Shown: piece by piece, positions 26,860-34,957 of the stretch
Position numbering within the stretch: the first letter of the stretch is position 1
Layout of the letters: each line of letters begins with the position of its first letter
Assembly (NCBI RefSeq): GCF_000272475.1
Contig: NZ_AKFJ01000118.1
Location: 1 to 64,000 of the forward strand
Reading direction: 5' to 3'
DNA length: 64,000 bases
Source of the DNA: Novosphingobium sp. Rr 2-17
GTDB taxonomy: Bacteria > Pseudomonadota > Alphaproteobacteria > Sphingomonadales > Sphingomonadaceae
Made by a program: the position numbers and the translations under genes
The notes under the pieces: model-generated
What the model was told of the DNA's origin: nothing
Seen by the model: only the letters and a program-made list of their open reading frames with translations
Database searches by the model: none

Positions 26860-27465
26860 ATGTACCGACCGATTGGAACTTTCCCGATGCCGCGCCTTTT
26901 GCTTTCCGCCGCTCCCGTCCTGCTTGGCGCCATGATCGGCCTGGGTGCGCTGGCCACGCCCGCATCCGCGCAGGATACCGGGGGTGAGAAGATCAACCAG
27001 TTGATCGTCTACGGCAAGGACCCGTGCCCCAAGGGCAATGGCAACGAAATCACGGTCTGCGCGCGCAAGCCCGAGGAAGAGCGCTATCGTATTCCCGAGC
27101 CGCTGCGCGGGATTGATTCGCCCAAGTCCGACGCCTGGACCAACAAAGTGGCCGCGTACGAGACCGTCGGAAACACCGGTATCATGAGCTGCTCGCCGGT
27201 CGGGCCGGGCGGCGCCCTCGGTTGCACCCAGCAACTGATCGACCGGGCATATTCCGAAAAGAAGAACGGCTCGGACGTGCGTTTCAGCGAATTGATCGAC
27301 AAGGAACGCCAGAAGCGCCTTTCCACCATCGATGCCGACGCTGCCGAGCAGCAGGCGCGCGTCGAAGATGCGGAAAAGGCGTACTTCGAGCAGCAGAAGC
27401 GCCAGGCGGCGGAAGCCGACGCCGCCGAGGATGCGGCTACGACCACGGCGCCCAAGAGCAAGTAA
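26860..27465 (+). CDS. Secreted conserved protein with four cysteines, unknown function
   Basis: The 201-residue product has a signal peptide ending TPASA (about residue 37; an ATG at codon 10 is an alternative start). The mature part has the conserved-looking segments LIVYGKDPCPKG and ITVCARKPEEERYRIP, then MSCSPVGPGGALGC, then a charged helical tail (about residues 130-190) rich in Glu, Lys, Gln and Ala. Cysteines at about 56, 68, 108 and 120 could form two disulfides. I recall similar sphingomonad proteins without assigned function. It lies 91 bases after coq7 and ends before a palindromic repeat. Confidence 0.75.
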   Translation: MYRPIGTFPMPRLLLSAAPVLLGAMIGLGALATPASAQDTGGEKINQLIVYGKDPCPKGNGNEITVCARKPEEERYRIPEPLRGIDSPKSDAWTNKVAAYETVGNTGIMSCSPVGPGGALGCTQQLIDRAYSEKKNGSDVRFSELIDKERQKRLSTIDADAAEQQARVEDAEKAYFEQQKRQAAEADAAEDAATTTAPKSK

Positions 27466-27513
27466 GCCGAGCTGGGCCAGACGGCAAATACCGCCTCTGG
27501 TCCCCATCTATCT

Positions 27514-27589
27514 CGTCATTGCGAGCGCAGCGCAGCAATCCAGGGCGGTTTACGCAACCCTGGATTTCTTCGCTGCGCTCGCAATGACG
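27514..27589. repeat. Palindromic repeat, family A copy 1
   Basis: The left arm starts CGTCATTGCGAGCGCAGCG (27514 on) and ends CCAGGG (27545). The right arm (27558-27589) is its near-perfect reverse complement, with a 12-base loop. A second, perfect copy lies at 43834-43910 and a half copy at 58952-58986. It sits between convergent genes. A direct repeat of GAACGGAGAGGG follows at about 27589-27621. Confidence 0.85.
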
Positions 27590-27653
27590 AACGGAGAGGG
27601 AAATAGCGAACGGAGAGGGGGCGGGCCGCGACGACCCACCCTTCCCAAAAAAA

Positions 27654-28457
27654 TCAGCTCAGCGCGATGTCGGGCGCGTCTTCCTGCTTCATGCCGACGA
27701 CGTGGTAGCCGCCATCGACGTGGTGCGTCTCTCCGGTGACGCCTGAGGACAAGTCCGACAGGAAGTACAAGCCCGCGCCGCCCACGTCCTCGATGGTGAC
27801 GTTGCGGCGTAGCGGCGCGTTCAGCTCGTTCCACTTCAGGATGTAGCGGAAATCGCCGATGCCGCTTGCGGCCAGCGTCTTGATCGGGCCGGCGGAGATC
27901 GCGTTGACGCGGATGTTCTGCGGCCCCAGGTCGTTCGCCAGGTACATCACCGAGGTTTCCAGCGCCGCCTTGGCCACGCCCATCACGTTGTAATGCGGCA
28001 CGACCTTTTCCGCGCCGTAGTAGGTCAACGTCAGGATCGAGCCGCCTTGCGGCATCATCGCCACCGCGCGCTTGGTGACGGCGACCAGCGAGTAGGCCGA
28101 AATGTTCATCGTCATCAGGAAGTTTTCGAGGCTGGTGTCGACATATTTGCCGCGCAGCTCGTTCTTGTCCGAAAAGCCGATGGCGTGGACAACGAAGTCC
28201 AGCGTGTCCCAGCGCGTCTTGATGTGATCGAACGCAGCGTCGATCGCGGCCATGTTCGATACGTCGCAATCGATCAAGAAATCGCTGCCCAGGCTTTCGG
28301 CCAGCGGCTTCACGCGCTTGGCGAGCGAGTCGCCCTGGTAGGTGAACGCCAGTTCGGCGCCGTGTTCGTGCAACTTCTTGGCAATGCCCCAGGCCAGCGA
28401 CTTATCATTGGCAAGGCCCATGATAAGGCCACGTTTCCCGCGCATCAGACCGCTCAT
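27654..28457 (-). CDS. fabI: Enoyl-[acyl-carrier-protein] reductase (NADH)
   Basis: The last step of each fatty-acid elongation round and the target of triclosan and isoniazid-type inhibitors. The 267-residue short-chain dehydrogenase has the variant cofactor motif GLANDKSLAWGIAK (about residue 14), HAIGFSDKNELRG (about 91) and the FabI-type active site with Tyr in TLTYYGAEKVVPHYNVMGVAKAA (motif Y-x6-K, about residues 146-163; shown in part). The segment LAASGIGDFRYIL near 195 is the substrate loop. The ATG abuts the stop of the upstream YihY-like gene. Confidence 0.96.
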   Translation of the reverse strand: MSGLMRGKRGLIMGLANDKSLAWGIAKKLHEHGAELAFTYQGDSLAKRVKPLAESLGSDFLIDCDVSNMAAIDAAFDHIKTRWDTLDFVVHAIGFSDKNELRGKYVDTSLENFLMTMNISAYSLVAVTKRAVAMMPQGGSILTLTYYGAEKVVPHYNVMGVAKAALETSVMYLANDLGPQNIRVNAISAGPIKTLAASGIGDFRYILKWNELNAPLRRNVTIEDVGGAGLYFLSDLSSGVTGETHHVDGGYHVVGMKQEDAPDIALS

Positions 28458-29441
28458 TCAATCAATCCTGTGTATTTGTTTTTCAGTCGTTGGCGTCTCT
28501 TCCAGCGGCCCGTCTTGTTCCTCATCGGACTGCTGCTGCGCCAGCGCCGCGTTGAGTTCGGCACCTGCGACCATCCCTAGTCCGACAAGCCAGAAAAAGA
28601 AAAGCGCGATCATCACTCCGGCAAGGCTTCCGTAGGTCAAATCGTAGGTAAAAAACGTCTGGAGCACTTTAGGCAGGGCATAAGCGACCAGCAGCCACCA
28701 TCCGGTGACCAGCGCCGGGCCGGGCCATTTGCGATAAGGGCGCCCGCTCCATGGCGATGGCGTGAGCAAACGGAACAGCACCCAGATTGACCCGAACAAG
28801 GCCGCCGCACTGACCGCGCCGGAGATCGCGATTTGTTCGGACAGCGAATCGAGGCCGGGAAACAGCGCCGCCAGAATCGCTTCGAGGGTCGAGATCAGGA
28901 CTTGTGAGGACAGCGACACCAGCAACAGCAGCACCGATCCCAGGGTCAACCCGGTAGACAGCAGCCGATCTCGCCAGAACCGGCGCTTCTTGGTGGAATG
29001 GTAGGCGCGGTGCAGGACATCGCGGATCGTCTCGACCAGGCTGGTGGCGGTCCACAGGCCCACCACGCCGCCTGCCCACAACAGCCAGCCATGCCGGGCC
29101 AGGACAACATCGTGGGCCACCGGGCTCAACACTTCGGCCACGCGCGGCGGCAGCGCGTGGAGTACGGCGTCGATCGAAATGCCCAGCCGCTTGCGCTCAC
29201 CCAGCGCCGAAAAGATCGCCGCCAGCGCCACGAAGAAGGGAAACAGCGACAGCAGCGACATGTAGGCGAAGTTGCCTGCGTGGATGAAGCCATCCTCCCA
29301 GGTGCCACTGATAGTGCGCGCAGCCACCCGGAAGAACCGCGTGCCGGGCCCTGCCTTGCGCTTCAGCTTGCGCTGCAGCGTCTCGTGACGGCGCTTTGCG
29401 GGTTGGCCCGGGCCCGACGAGGCAGGCGGATCAGATGCCAA
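28458..29441 (-). CDS. YihY/BrkB-family inner-membrane protein
   Basis: A membrane protein of about 327 residues with a basic N-terminus and six or so hydrophobic segments. The family signature spans the first of them (DGFIHAGNFAYMSLLSLFPF). Also typical are WTATSLVETIRDVLHRAY, the segment FRLLTPSPWSGRPYRKWPG and the end motif GLGMVAGAELNAAL. Members were once called ribonuclease BN or virulence factor BrkB, both now doubted; molecular role is unknown. There is no in-frame ATG near the N-terminus. The TTG at 29441, overlapping the upstream stop, is chosen; a TTG at 29480 is possible. It ends in a Glu-rich tail abutting fabI. Confidence 0.82.
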   Translation of the reverse strand: MASDPPASSGPGQPAKRRHETLQRKLKRKAGPGTRFFRVAARTISGTWEDGFIHAGNFAYMSLLSLFPFFVALAAIFSALGERKRLGISIDAVLHALPPRVAEVLSPVAHDVVLARHGWLLWAGGVVGLWTATSLVETIRDVLHRAYHSTKKRRFWRDRLLSTGLTLGSVLLLLVSLSSQVLISTLEAILAALFPGLDSLSEQIAISGAVSAAALFGSIWVLFRLLTPSPWSGRPYRKWPGPALVTGWWLLVAYALPKVLQTFFTYDLTYGSLAGVMIALFFFWLVGLGMVAGAELNAALAQQQSDEEQDGPLEETPTTEKQIHRID

Positions 29442-30378
29442 GTTTCGCGCGCACGTCCCGGCCGTCCGTCCAGCCCTCAAGCCGAGCGGCCAGATCGCGG
29501 GCGGCGTCCAGGTTGGCTTCGGGCAGGACGATCGCCAGCGAGATCAACTGATCGCCCCGGCTGCCGTCCTTGCGGCTCATGCCGCGCCCCTTGAGCCGCA
29601 GAACTTTGCCCGAGCTGGCACTGGGCGGAACCGACAGCATGACCGCCCCCGAAGGCGTGGGCACCTTCACTTTGGCACCCGCGACGGCCTCATCCAGCGT
29701 GATCGGCAGGTCGATCCGCAAGTCGTCGCCATCGCGGCGGAAGAACGCGTGCGGCTGTATCTGGATGGTGACGGTGGCATCGCCCGCGCCGCCGGGGCCT
29801 GCCTCACCCTTGCCGGCCAGACGCATCTGGGTGCCATCCTCAACCCCTGCGGGCAGCTTGAGGTCGATCGTCTTGCCGTCCGACAAAGTGATGCGCTGGG
29901 GTTTCAGCTCAGCGGCTTCCAGCAGCGGCACCGACAGCCGGTAATTGACGTTGGCGCCGCGCGGGGCCGCGCGCCCGCCGCCCATACCGCCCATGCCGGC
30001 ACCGCCACGCGATCCACCGCCGAAGATGCCGCCGAACAAGTCGTCCAGGTCGATCCCCTCGCTGCCACCAAAGCCGCCGCCGGGATAGCCGCGCTGTCCG
30101 CCCGGACCGCCACCGAAGCCGCCACCATGGCCGCCGCCGAACGGCATCGCGGGATTGCCGTCGGCGTCGATCTCGCCCCGGTCGAACTGGGCCCGCTTGG
30201 TTTTGTCGGACAGCAAGTCGTACGCTTGCGTCACTTGCCCGAACCGCTCGGCAGCGCGCGGGTTGTCCTTGTTGGTGTCGGGATGCAGTTCCTTGGCGAG
30301 TTTACGATAGGCGGACTTGATGTCCTTTTCGGTCGCGCTGCGGGGAACGCCAAGCGTGGTGTAGGGATCTGCTGCCAT
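29431..30378 (-). CDS. J-domain protein of CbpA type (DnaJ without zinc finger)
   Basis: The 315-residue co-chaperone has an N-terminal J-domain (about residues 4-70) with the HPD triad in KELHPDTNKDN, which stimulates DnaK ATPase. A very Gly/Phe-rich linker (about 80-140) and the DnaJ C-terminal substrate-binding domains (about 145-300, with FFRRDGDDLRIDLPITLDEA) follow. The CxxCxGxG zinc-finger repeats of true DnaJ are absent, so it is a type B, CbpA-like protein. Its stop overlaps the proposed start of the YihY-like gene, and fabI follows, suggesting a three-gene unit. Confidence 0.92.
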   Translation of the reverse strand: MAADPYTTLGVPRSATEKDIKSAYRKLAKELHPDTNKDNPRAAERFGQVTQAYDLLSDKTKRAQFDRGEIDADGNPAMPFGGGHGGGFGGGPGGQRGYPGGGFGGSEGIDLDDLFGGIFGGGSRGGAGMGGMGGGRAAPRGANVNYRLSVPLLEAAELKPQRITLSDGKTIDLKLPAGVEDGTQMRLAGKGEAGPGGAGDATVTIQIQPHAFFRRDGDDLRIDLPITLDEAVAGAKVKVPTPSGAVMLSVPPSASSGKVLRLKGRGMSRKDGSRGDQLISLAIVLPEANLDAARDLAARLEGWTDGRDVRAKLGI

Positions 30379-30592
30379 GATGCGCCTTAGCTAGGTTGCA
30401 TGTGGCTTTTGGGCAAGCGTTCCCCAGTGCTTTCCTCGTAGTAGGCAGGCGAGTAAGGGCAGGGTATGTCCGCCGATGTCATCCCTGTTTGTCCGCGATC
30501 ATGCCGCGCTTGTGATCATGGTGGCAACGTCGCGGCTTACCAGCGGTTCTTGGGCCTGGACCGTGCCGCTTATCTCTATCGGAACCTTCATC

Positions 30593-31207
30593 ATGCAAGC
30601 TGACCTGAGCCAGGACGCCATCCCCGATACCGATCCCTTCGCGCTGTTCGCCGTCTGGTACGATGAAGCGCGGACGACCGAACTGAACGATTCGAACGCG
30701 ATGGCGCTCGCCACCGCGACGCCGGACGGGCAGCCTTCGGTGCGGATGGTACTGTTGAAAGGGCACGGGCCGGACGGCTTCGTGTTCTACACCAATGGCC
30801 ACAGCCGCAAGGGCCGCGAGATCGCCGCCAACCCCCATGTCGCGCTGCTGTTCCACTGGAAAAGCTGGCGCCGCCAGATTCGCATCGAAGGCGCGCTGAC
30901 CCCGGTGAGCGAGGCTGAGGCAGACGCCTACTTCCATTCGCGCGCCCGCGATTCGCAGCTCGGCGCGGTCGCGTCGGACCAGTCCGCCCCGCTCGATCGG
31001 CGCGAGACGTTCCTGGAGCGCTATGAAGAGGCGCGCGAACGGTTCGAGGGCGGCGAGGTGGAGCGCCCGGCGCACTGGGGGGGCTGGCGGGTCGTGCCAT
31101 CGGCGATCGAGTTCTGGCAGGACCGGGCGCACCGCCTGCACGAGCGCCGCCGGTTCGAACGCGTAGGCTCCGGCGCTGGCTGGTCCAGCACGTTGCTGTT
31201 CCCATGA
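30593..31207 (+). CDS. pdxH: Pyridoxamine 5'-phosphate oxidase
   Basis: An FMN enzyme that makes pyridoxal 5'-phosphate from pyridoxine or pyridoxamine phosphate with O2. The 204-residue product has MALATATPDGQPSVRMVLLKGHG (about residues 33-55, in part), FYTNGHSRKGREIAANPHVALLFHW (FMN site, in part) and the C-terminal signature EFWQDRAHRLHERRRF (about 178). The frame is open to 30476, but the ATG at 30593 gives the family N-terminus. Its end overlaps the CDF transporter start by four bases (ATGA). A 214-base divergent region separates it from the J-protein gene. Confidence 0.95.
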   Translation: MQADLSQDAIPDTDPFALFAVWYDEARTTELNDSNAMALATATPDGQPSVRMVLLKGHGPDGFVFYTNGHSRKGREIAANPHVALLFHWKSWRRQIRIEGALTPVSEAEADAYFHSRARDSQLGAVASDQSAPLDRRETFLERYEEARERFEGGEVERPAHWGGWRVVPSAIEFWQDRAHRLHERRRFERVGSGAGWSSTLLFP

Positions 31208-32124
31208 GCAATCACGCCAGCCTCACTCGCAGCGCCGCCTTTGCCAGCATCGGCGCGGCGAGCGTGCTGCTTGCGCTCAAGGGCTGGGCGGCGTGGTCCA
31301 CCGGCTCGACCGCGATGCTGGGCAGTGTGGCCGACACCGCGCTCGACCTCGTCGCCAGCCTGGCGACTTTGGTGGGCGTGTGGATCGCGGCGCAGCCGGC
31401 GGATGACAAGCACCGCTTCGGTCACGGCAAGGCGGAGGCGATCACGGCGCTGTTTCAGATCGTGCTGATTTCCATCTCGGCGATCGCGATTGCCAGCCGC
31501 GCGGTGGAGGAACTGCTTGCAGGCAGCCGGGTGCAGTCGGCCAGTGAGGGCATTGGTGTATCGCTGGTGGCGATCGTCGTCACCTTTGCGCTGCTGGCCT
31601 GGCAGCGCCACGTCATCCGCCGCACCGGCAGCCTGGCGATCCAGACCGACAACGTTCACTACCAGTCCGACCTGCTGCTCAACGTGGCGGTGATCGCCGC
31701 GCTGGTGCTCGATCGCTATGCCGGATGGAGCGGCGCGGACCCGCTGTTCGGCCTCGCCATCGCCGGCTGGCTCGGCTGGGGCGCCTGGCAAGCCTCTGAG
31801 CAAGTGCTCAAGCAGTTGATGGATCATGAGTGGCCCGAGGAGAAAAAGCAGCGCTTTCTCGAAGTGCTGGCACGCAATCCCGACATTGCCGGGGTCCACG
31901 ATCTGCGCACGCGCACCAGCGGCAATCATGATTTCGTGCAGTTCCACATCTGGGTCGCGCCCGACCTGACCGTGCGCGAGGCGCATCGGGTGATGAGCGA
32001 GATCGAGCGGCGGCTTCACGCTGAATTTCCCGAGGTGGAAATCCTCATCCACCCCGATCCCGAAGGGCTGGTGGACGAGGCCGGCGATGCGGGAATGAAC
32101 GTGCTGCCGCCGATCCGGGCGTGA
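31204..32124 (+). CDS. Cation diffusion facilitator (FieF-like divalent metal exporter)
   Basis: The 306-residue inner-membrane protein has six predicted transmembrane segments and a cytosolic C-terminal metal-binding domain (about residues 210-295). Metal-site residues of the family are visible: DTALDLVAS in TM2 (about 43), KHRFGHGKAEA (about 69) and DNVHYQSDLLLN in TM5 (about 146). It should export Zn2+, Fe2+ or similar ions against protons. The DxxxD (not HxxxD) site in TM2 is FieF-like. Overlap with pdxH (ATGA) implies coupling in translation, though the functions are unrelated. Confidence 0.92.
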   Translation: MSNHASLTRSAAFASIGAASVLLALKGWAAWSTGSTAMLGSVADTALDLVASLATLVGVWIAAQPADDKHRFGHGKAEAITALFQIVLISISAIAIASRAVEELLAGSRVQSASEGIGVSLVAIVVTFALLAWQRHVIRRTGSLAIQTDNVHYQSDLLLNVAVIAALVLDRYAGWSGADPLFGLAIAGWLGWGAWQASEQVLKQLMDHEWPEEKKQRFLEVLARNPDIAGVHDLRTRTSGNHDFVQFHIWVAPDLTVREAHRVMSEIERRLHAEFPEVEILIHPDPEGLVDEAGDAGMNVLPPIRA

Positions 32125-32145
32125 CGGACCGCGGCGTGGCCAAGC

Positions 32146-32604
32146 CTACTTCTTCTTGAGCGCGGCCACGCAGGCGGCGCGGTCCACGTCCTTCCCGTCC
32201 GACGATCGCCGGGCATCGACATACGTCGCCAGCGGCTCTCGCGAGGAGGACGTGGGATAAAGGTACACGTCCAGGACGCAAGCGGTGCCGGTGAACTGCA
32301 GCTTGCGCGCGTCGCCTTCCCACACGTCGAGGCGGGGCTGGCCGAATTCACGTTCCAGCCGGCTGCGGTCGGCGCCGATCACGCCTTCGAGGCCGGCAGC
32401 GGCCTGGAACTGCGGATCGCGCAGGGGCGTGCGCGTTGGTTGGCGCGTGGCCGGCACGCCGCTGGTGCGCTTGGGCGGCGGCGTGCTGGCAACGCCCCCG
32501 GCGCAGCCTGCCAACAGCAAGGCAAGCGCGGGCACCGCAAGGAAGTGCCGCTTCGGTTCACGGAGAACGGTGCGCGCGGGCATTGGCATATTAGGATGTC
32601 TCAT
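32146..32604 (-). CDS. Small lipoprotein of unknown function
   Basis: The 152-residue product has a basic N-terminus (LREPKRHF) and a hydrophobic stretch ending in the lipobox LLLAGC (about residue 29). A Pro/Thr/Arg-rich linker and a domain with GLEGVIGADRSRLEREFGQPRLD (about 70-92, in part) and ARKLQFTGTACVLDVYLYP (about 97) follow. The motif pattern G-x-P-x-x-R-x-E-G-x-A-x-x-x-Q-F resembles small outer-membrane lipoproteins seen beside SmpA/BamE-type folds, but I do not assign it. ATG at 32604 gives the best signal peptide; the frame is open to 32700. It converges on the CDF gene with 21 bases between stops. Confidence 0.72.
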   Translation of the reverse strand: MRHPNMPMPARTVLREPKRHFLAVPALALLLAGCAGGVASTPPPKRTSGVPATRQPTRTPLRDPQFQAAAGLEGVIGADRSRLEREFGQPRLDVWEGDARKLQFTGTACVLDVYLYPTSSSREPLATYVDARRSSDGKDVDRAACVAALKKK

Positions 32605-32748
32605 CGGTGGGCCATCCGCATTGCCCGGCGCGCATCGGCTGTCAACGGCGCGCGCGGGCTGCGGCGCTTGCCGTGCGGCGGGCCGCGCGCTAGTCGCCAA
32701 GGCTTATCGCGCTGAGCGCGTCAACTTTCCAAGGAACGCCTGCAACCC

Positions 32749-33744
32749 ATGACGCAACCCAGTCTCGACGTCGTCGCCATTGGCAACGCCATCATCGACG
32801 TGATCGCCAATTGCCCGGAAACCCTGATCGACGAGCTTGGCCTGTCGCGCGGCGGCATGATGCTGATCGATGCCGAGCAGGCGACCAGCCTCTATGCGGC
32901 GATGGGCCCCGCGCGTGAGATTTCCGGCGGATCTGCCGCCAACACGCTGGCCGGCCTTGCCGCGTTGGGCGCGAAGTGCGGCTTCGTGGGCCAAGTGGCG
33001 CAGGACCAGTTGGGCGAAGTGTTCACCCATGACATCCAGGCCGCCGGTATCCGTTTCGACGTGCCCGCCCGCCCCGGCAATCCGCCGACCGCGCGGTGCC
33101 TGATCTTCGTGACGCCCGACGGCCAGCGCACGATGAACACGTTCCTGGGCGCCTCGCACTTCCTCCCGCCCGAAGCGCTGGATGAAGGCGTGATCGCCGA
33201 TGCCGCCGTGCTCTATCTCGAAGGCTACTTGTGGGACCCGGAAGAGCCGCGCGCCGCGATGCGCAAGGCGATCGCCGCCGCCCGCGCCGCCGGTCGCAAG
33301 ATCGCCTTCACCCCGTCCGAAAGCTTTGTGATCGATCGTCACCGCGACGATTTCCTCTCGCTGATCGCTGAGGGCCAGATCGACGTGCTGTTCTGCAACG
33401 AGCATGAGATGGCCGCGCTCACCCAGCTTGACGATTTCGAGGCGGGCCTGGCGCTGCTGTCCGCCCAAGTGCCGGTGCTGGTGGTGACCAAGGGCGCCGA
33501 GGGCGCCGTGGCACTGTCCGGCGGTGAGCGCGCGCAAGTGGGCGCCGAGCCCGTGGCTCGCGTCGTCGATACCACCGGCGCGGGCGATTTGTTCGCCGCC
33601 GGGTTCCTCTATGGCCACGTCCGTGGCAAGAACCTTACGGATTGCTTGCGCATGGGCGCGATCTGCGCGAGCGAGATCATCTCGCACTACGGCGCGCGGC
33701 CGGAATGCGATCTGGCGGCCTACGTCGCGCAGCGGATGGGCTGA
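32749..33744 (+). CDS. PfkB-family kinase, probable adenosine kinase
   Basis: A 331-residue ribokinase-fold protein. It has VAIGNAIIDVIA at the N-terminus (about residue 9), the glycine pair motif SGGSAANTLAGLAALGAKCG (about 60) and the catalytic signature DTTGAGDLFAAGFLYG (about 273, with the general base Asp in GAGD). The N-terminal form and SSAANT-type motif fit the alphaproteobacterial adenosine kinase group, which phosphorylates adenosine to AMP. Another nucleoside or sugar substrate cannot be excluded. The next gene starts 29 bases later on the same strand. Confidence 0.88.
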   Translation: MTQPSLDVVAIGNAIIDVIANCPETLIDELGLSRGGMMLIDAEQATSLYAAMGPAREISGGSAANTLAGLAALGAKCGFVGQVAQDQLGEVFTHDIQAAGIRFDVPARPGNPPTARCLIFVTPDGQRTMNTFLGASHFLPPEALDEGVIADAAVLYLEGYLWDPEEPRAAMRKAIAAARAAGRKIAFTPSESFVIDRHRDDFLSLIAEGQIDVLFCNEHEMAALTQLDDFEAGLALLSAQVPVLVVTKGAEGAVALSGGERAQVGAEPVARVVDTTGAGDLFAAGFLYGHVRGKNLTDCLRMGAICASEIISHYGARPECDLAAYVAQRMG

Positions 33745-33773
33745 GCGGGGCGTACCACTATAGGGGAAGCGGC

Positions 33774-34286
33774 ATGGCTGATGGTTGCCCGGCGCTGATC
33801 GACTTCGAGGCGAGCTGCCTGCCGGAGTATGGCCATTCCTTCCCCATCGAAGTCGCCATCGCCCGTGCGGGTGGACCCAGCCGGTCCTGGCTGATCCACC
33901 CTGCGCAGCAATGGGTGTTTTGGGATTGGGACCCGGCGGCAGAGGCGCTCCATGGCATCACCCGTGCGATGCTTGCGCGCGATGGGCTGCCGCCTGGCCA
34001 AGTGATCGGCGAGATGGCAGACTTCGTGCGCGATTGCGATGTCTATGCCGATGCCGATCTGGACCAATACTGGCTCGAAACGCTTTGTGGGGCGGCGGGT
34101 GCCAAGCTGCCGTTTCCCGTGCGTTACCTGGGCGAACTACTGGTGGAGCGCGGCTACACCCGGCCCCAGGTCGTGCGCGCCCTGGACGAGGCCAAGCGCC
34201 AGATGCCGCGCGAACACCTCGCTCGCGAAGATGCCAAGCGGCTGGCGCTGGTCGTCCGGCTGCTCGAAGAGGAAGTACCGCAATAG
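33774..34286 (+). CDS. DEDD-family 3'-5' exonuclease-like protein
   Basis: The 170-residue protein shows the acidic residues of the RNase T/DnaQ fold in order: LIDFEASCLP (about residue 8, Asp and Glu), the third Asp in DVYADADLDQYWL (about 90) and a C-terminal HLAREDAKRLAL (about 147) supplying His and the last Asp of DEDDh. It is about the size of a lone exonuclease domain. No partner polymerase is nearby. It probably acts on short RNA or DNA ends; specific substrate unknown. It is likely co-transcribed with the kinase gene. Confidence 0.75.
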   Translation: MADGCPALIDFEASCLPEYGHSFPIEVAIARAGGPSRSWLIHPAQQWVFWDWDPAAEALHGITRAMLARDGLPPGQVIGEMADFVRDCDVYADADLDQYWLETLCGAAGAKLPFPVRYLGELLVERGYTRPQVVRALDEAKRQMPREHLAREDAKRLALVVRLLEEEVPQ

Positions 34287-34290
34287 CGGC

Positions 34291-34397
34291 TCCGAGCGTT
34301 TTCGAAGCAGGTTGAATCACCTGCTGACTCGGAAAGCGCGGCGAAACAAAAGGCTGGAGCAACCGAGCCGATGCAATCGGATCGGAACTTGCTCTAG
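34291..34397. repeat. Two-hairpin palindromic mosaic element between convergent genes
   Basis: Hairpin 1 (34291-34340) has an outer imperfect GAGCG...CGC stem and an inner perfect AGCAGGT/ACCTGCT stem. Hairpin 2 (34354-34397) pairs CTGGAGCAACCGAGCCGAT with ATCGGATCGGAACTTGCTCTAG around GCA with few mismatches. On the minus strand it begins TTCTAGAGCAAG, the edge form of an alphaproteobacterial intergenic mosaic repeat. Its CTAG overlaps the stop codon of the gene ending at 34394. Confidence 0.75.
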
Positions 34398-34957
34398 AAT
34401 GCGGTGGTCGCCTCCGGCTGGGGCATAGCGGGTTGCGGCAGGGGTTCGCCAGGGGCCACCGACATCGGTGCGCTCGGTCGCCCGGTTTGCGCCGACTGCA
34501 ACTGCGCCAGGCACTGTTGCTTGCGCGCATCGCGGGCCTGGGCATAGCTCTGCGCCGTGGCGGCGGGCAAGGCGCAGTCCTGCACCGGGCGCACCGGATG
34601 CTTGGCCAGGCAGCCGGCCTGCGTGCTGAACAGATTGTCCGCGCAATCCTCGTAAACGGCCTGGTCGGTATCGTGCTGGGCCTGGCAGGCCGCTGTCCAG
34701 CGTTGCTTATAGGATTGCTCGGCGAAGTCCGTGCAGCCCTGGTATTCGGTTTGCGCTGCTTGTTCGCGCTGGGCGCGCTGGGTCAGCGCCTGGGCGGCGG
34801 CGGCTCGTTGCACTTGCTTCTCCGCCAGCGCCCGCGCTTCGCGCCGGACGTCTTGTGCGGGCAGGTAAATGCCGAAGTAAAAGCCGATCCCGGCGCCTGC
34901 CAGCAGCACGGCCAGCGCCAGCGCCAGCTTCAGGATCGCGTTGGGCTCTTTAAGCAT
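34394..34957 (-). CDS. Membrane-anchored cysteine-containing protein, unknown function
   Basis: The 187-residue product has a short cytosolic N-terminus and one transmembrane helix (about residues 8-30, LALALAVLLAGAGIGFYFGI). An Ala/Arg/Gln-rich helix follows. A periplasmic part carries cysteines in GCTDFAEQSYKQRW, AACQAQ, EDCADN, AGCLAKHP and QDCALP, spaced as if for disulfides. The C-terminal tail is Pro/Ala-rich. Its ATG lies inside the last codons of purD (8-base overlap), so it is expressed with purD. Its stop codon comes from the adjoining palindromic repeat, so the native C-terminus may have been altered. Confidence 0.7.
   Translation of the reverse strand: MLKEPNAILKLALALAVLLAGAGIGFYFGIYLPAQDVRREARALAEKQVQRAAAAQALTQRAQREQAAQTEYQGCTDFAEQSYKQRWTAACQAQHDTDQAVYEDCADNLFSTQAGCLAKHPVRPVQDCALPAATAQSYAQARDARKQQCLAQLQSAQTGRPSAPMSVAPGEPLPQPAMPQPEATTAF

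Noticed and set aside
32905..34286. Reading the kinase and exonuclease as one fused protein
   Set aside because: A stop at 33744 and a fresh start at 33774 in a different frame separate them.
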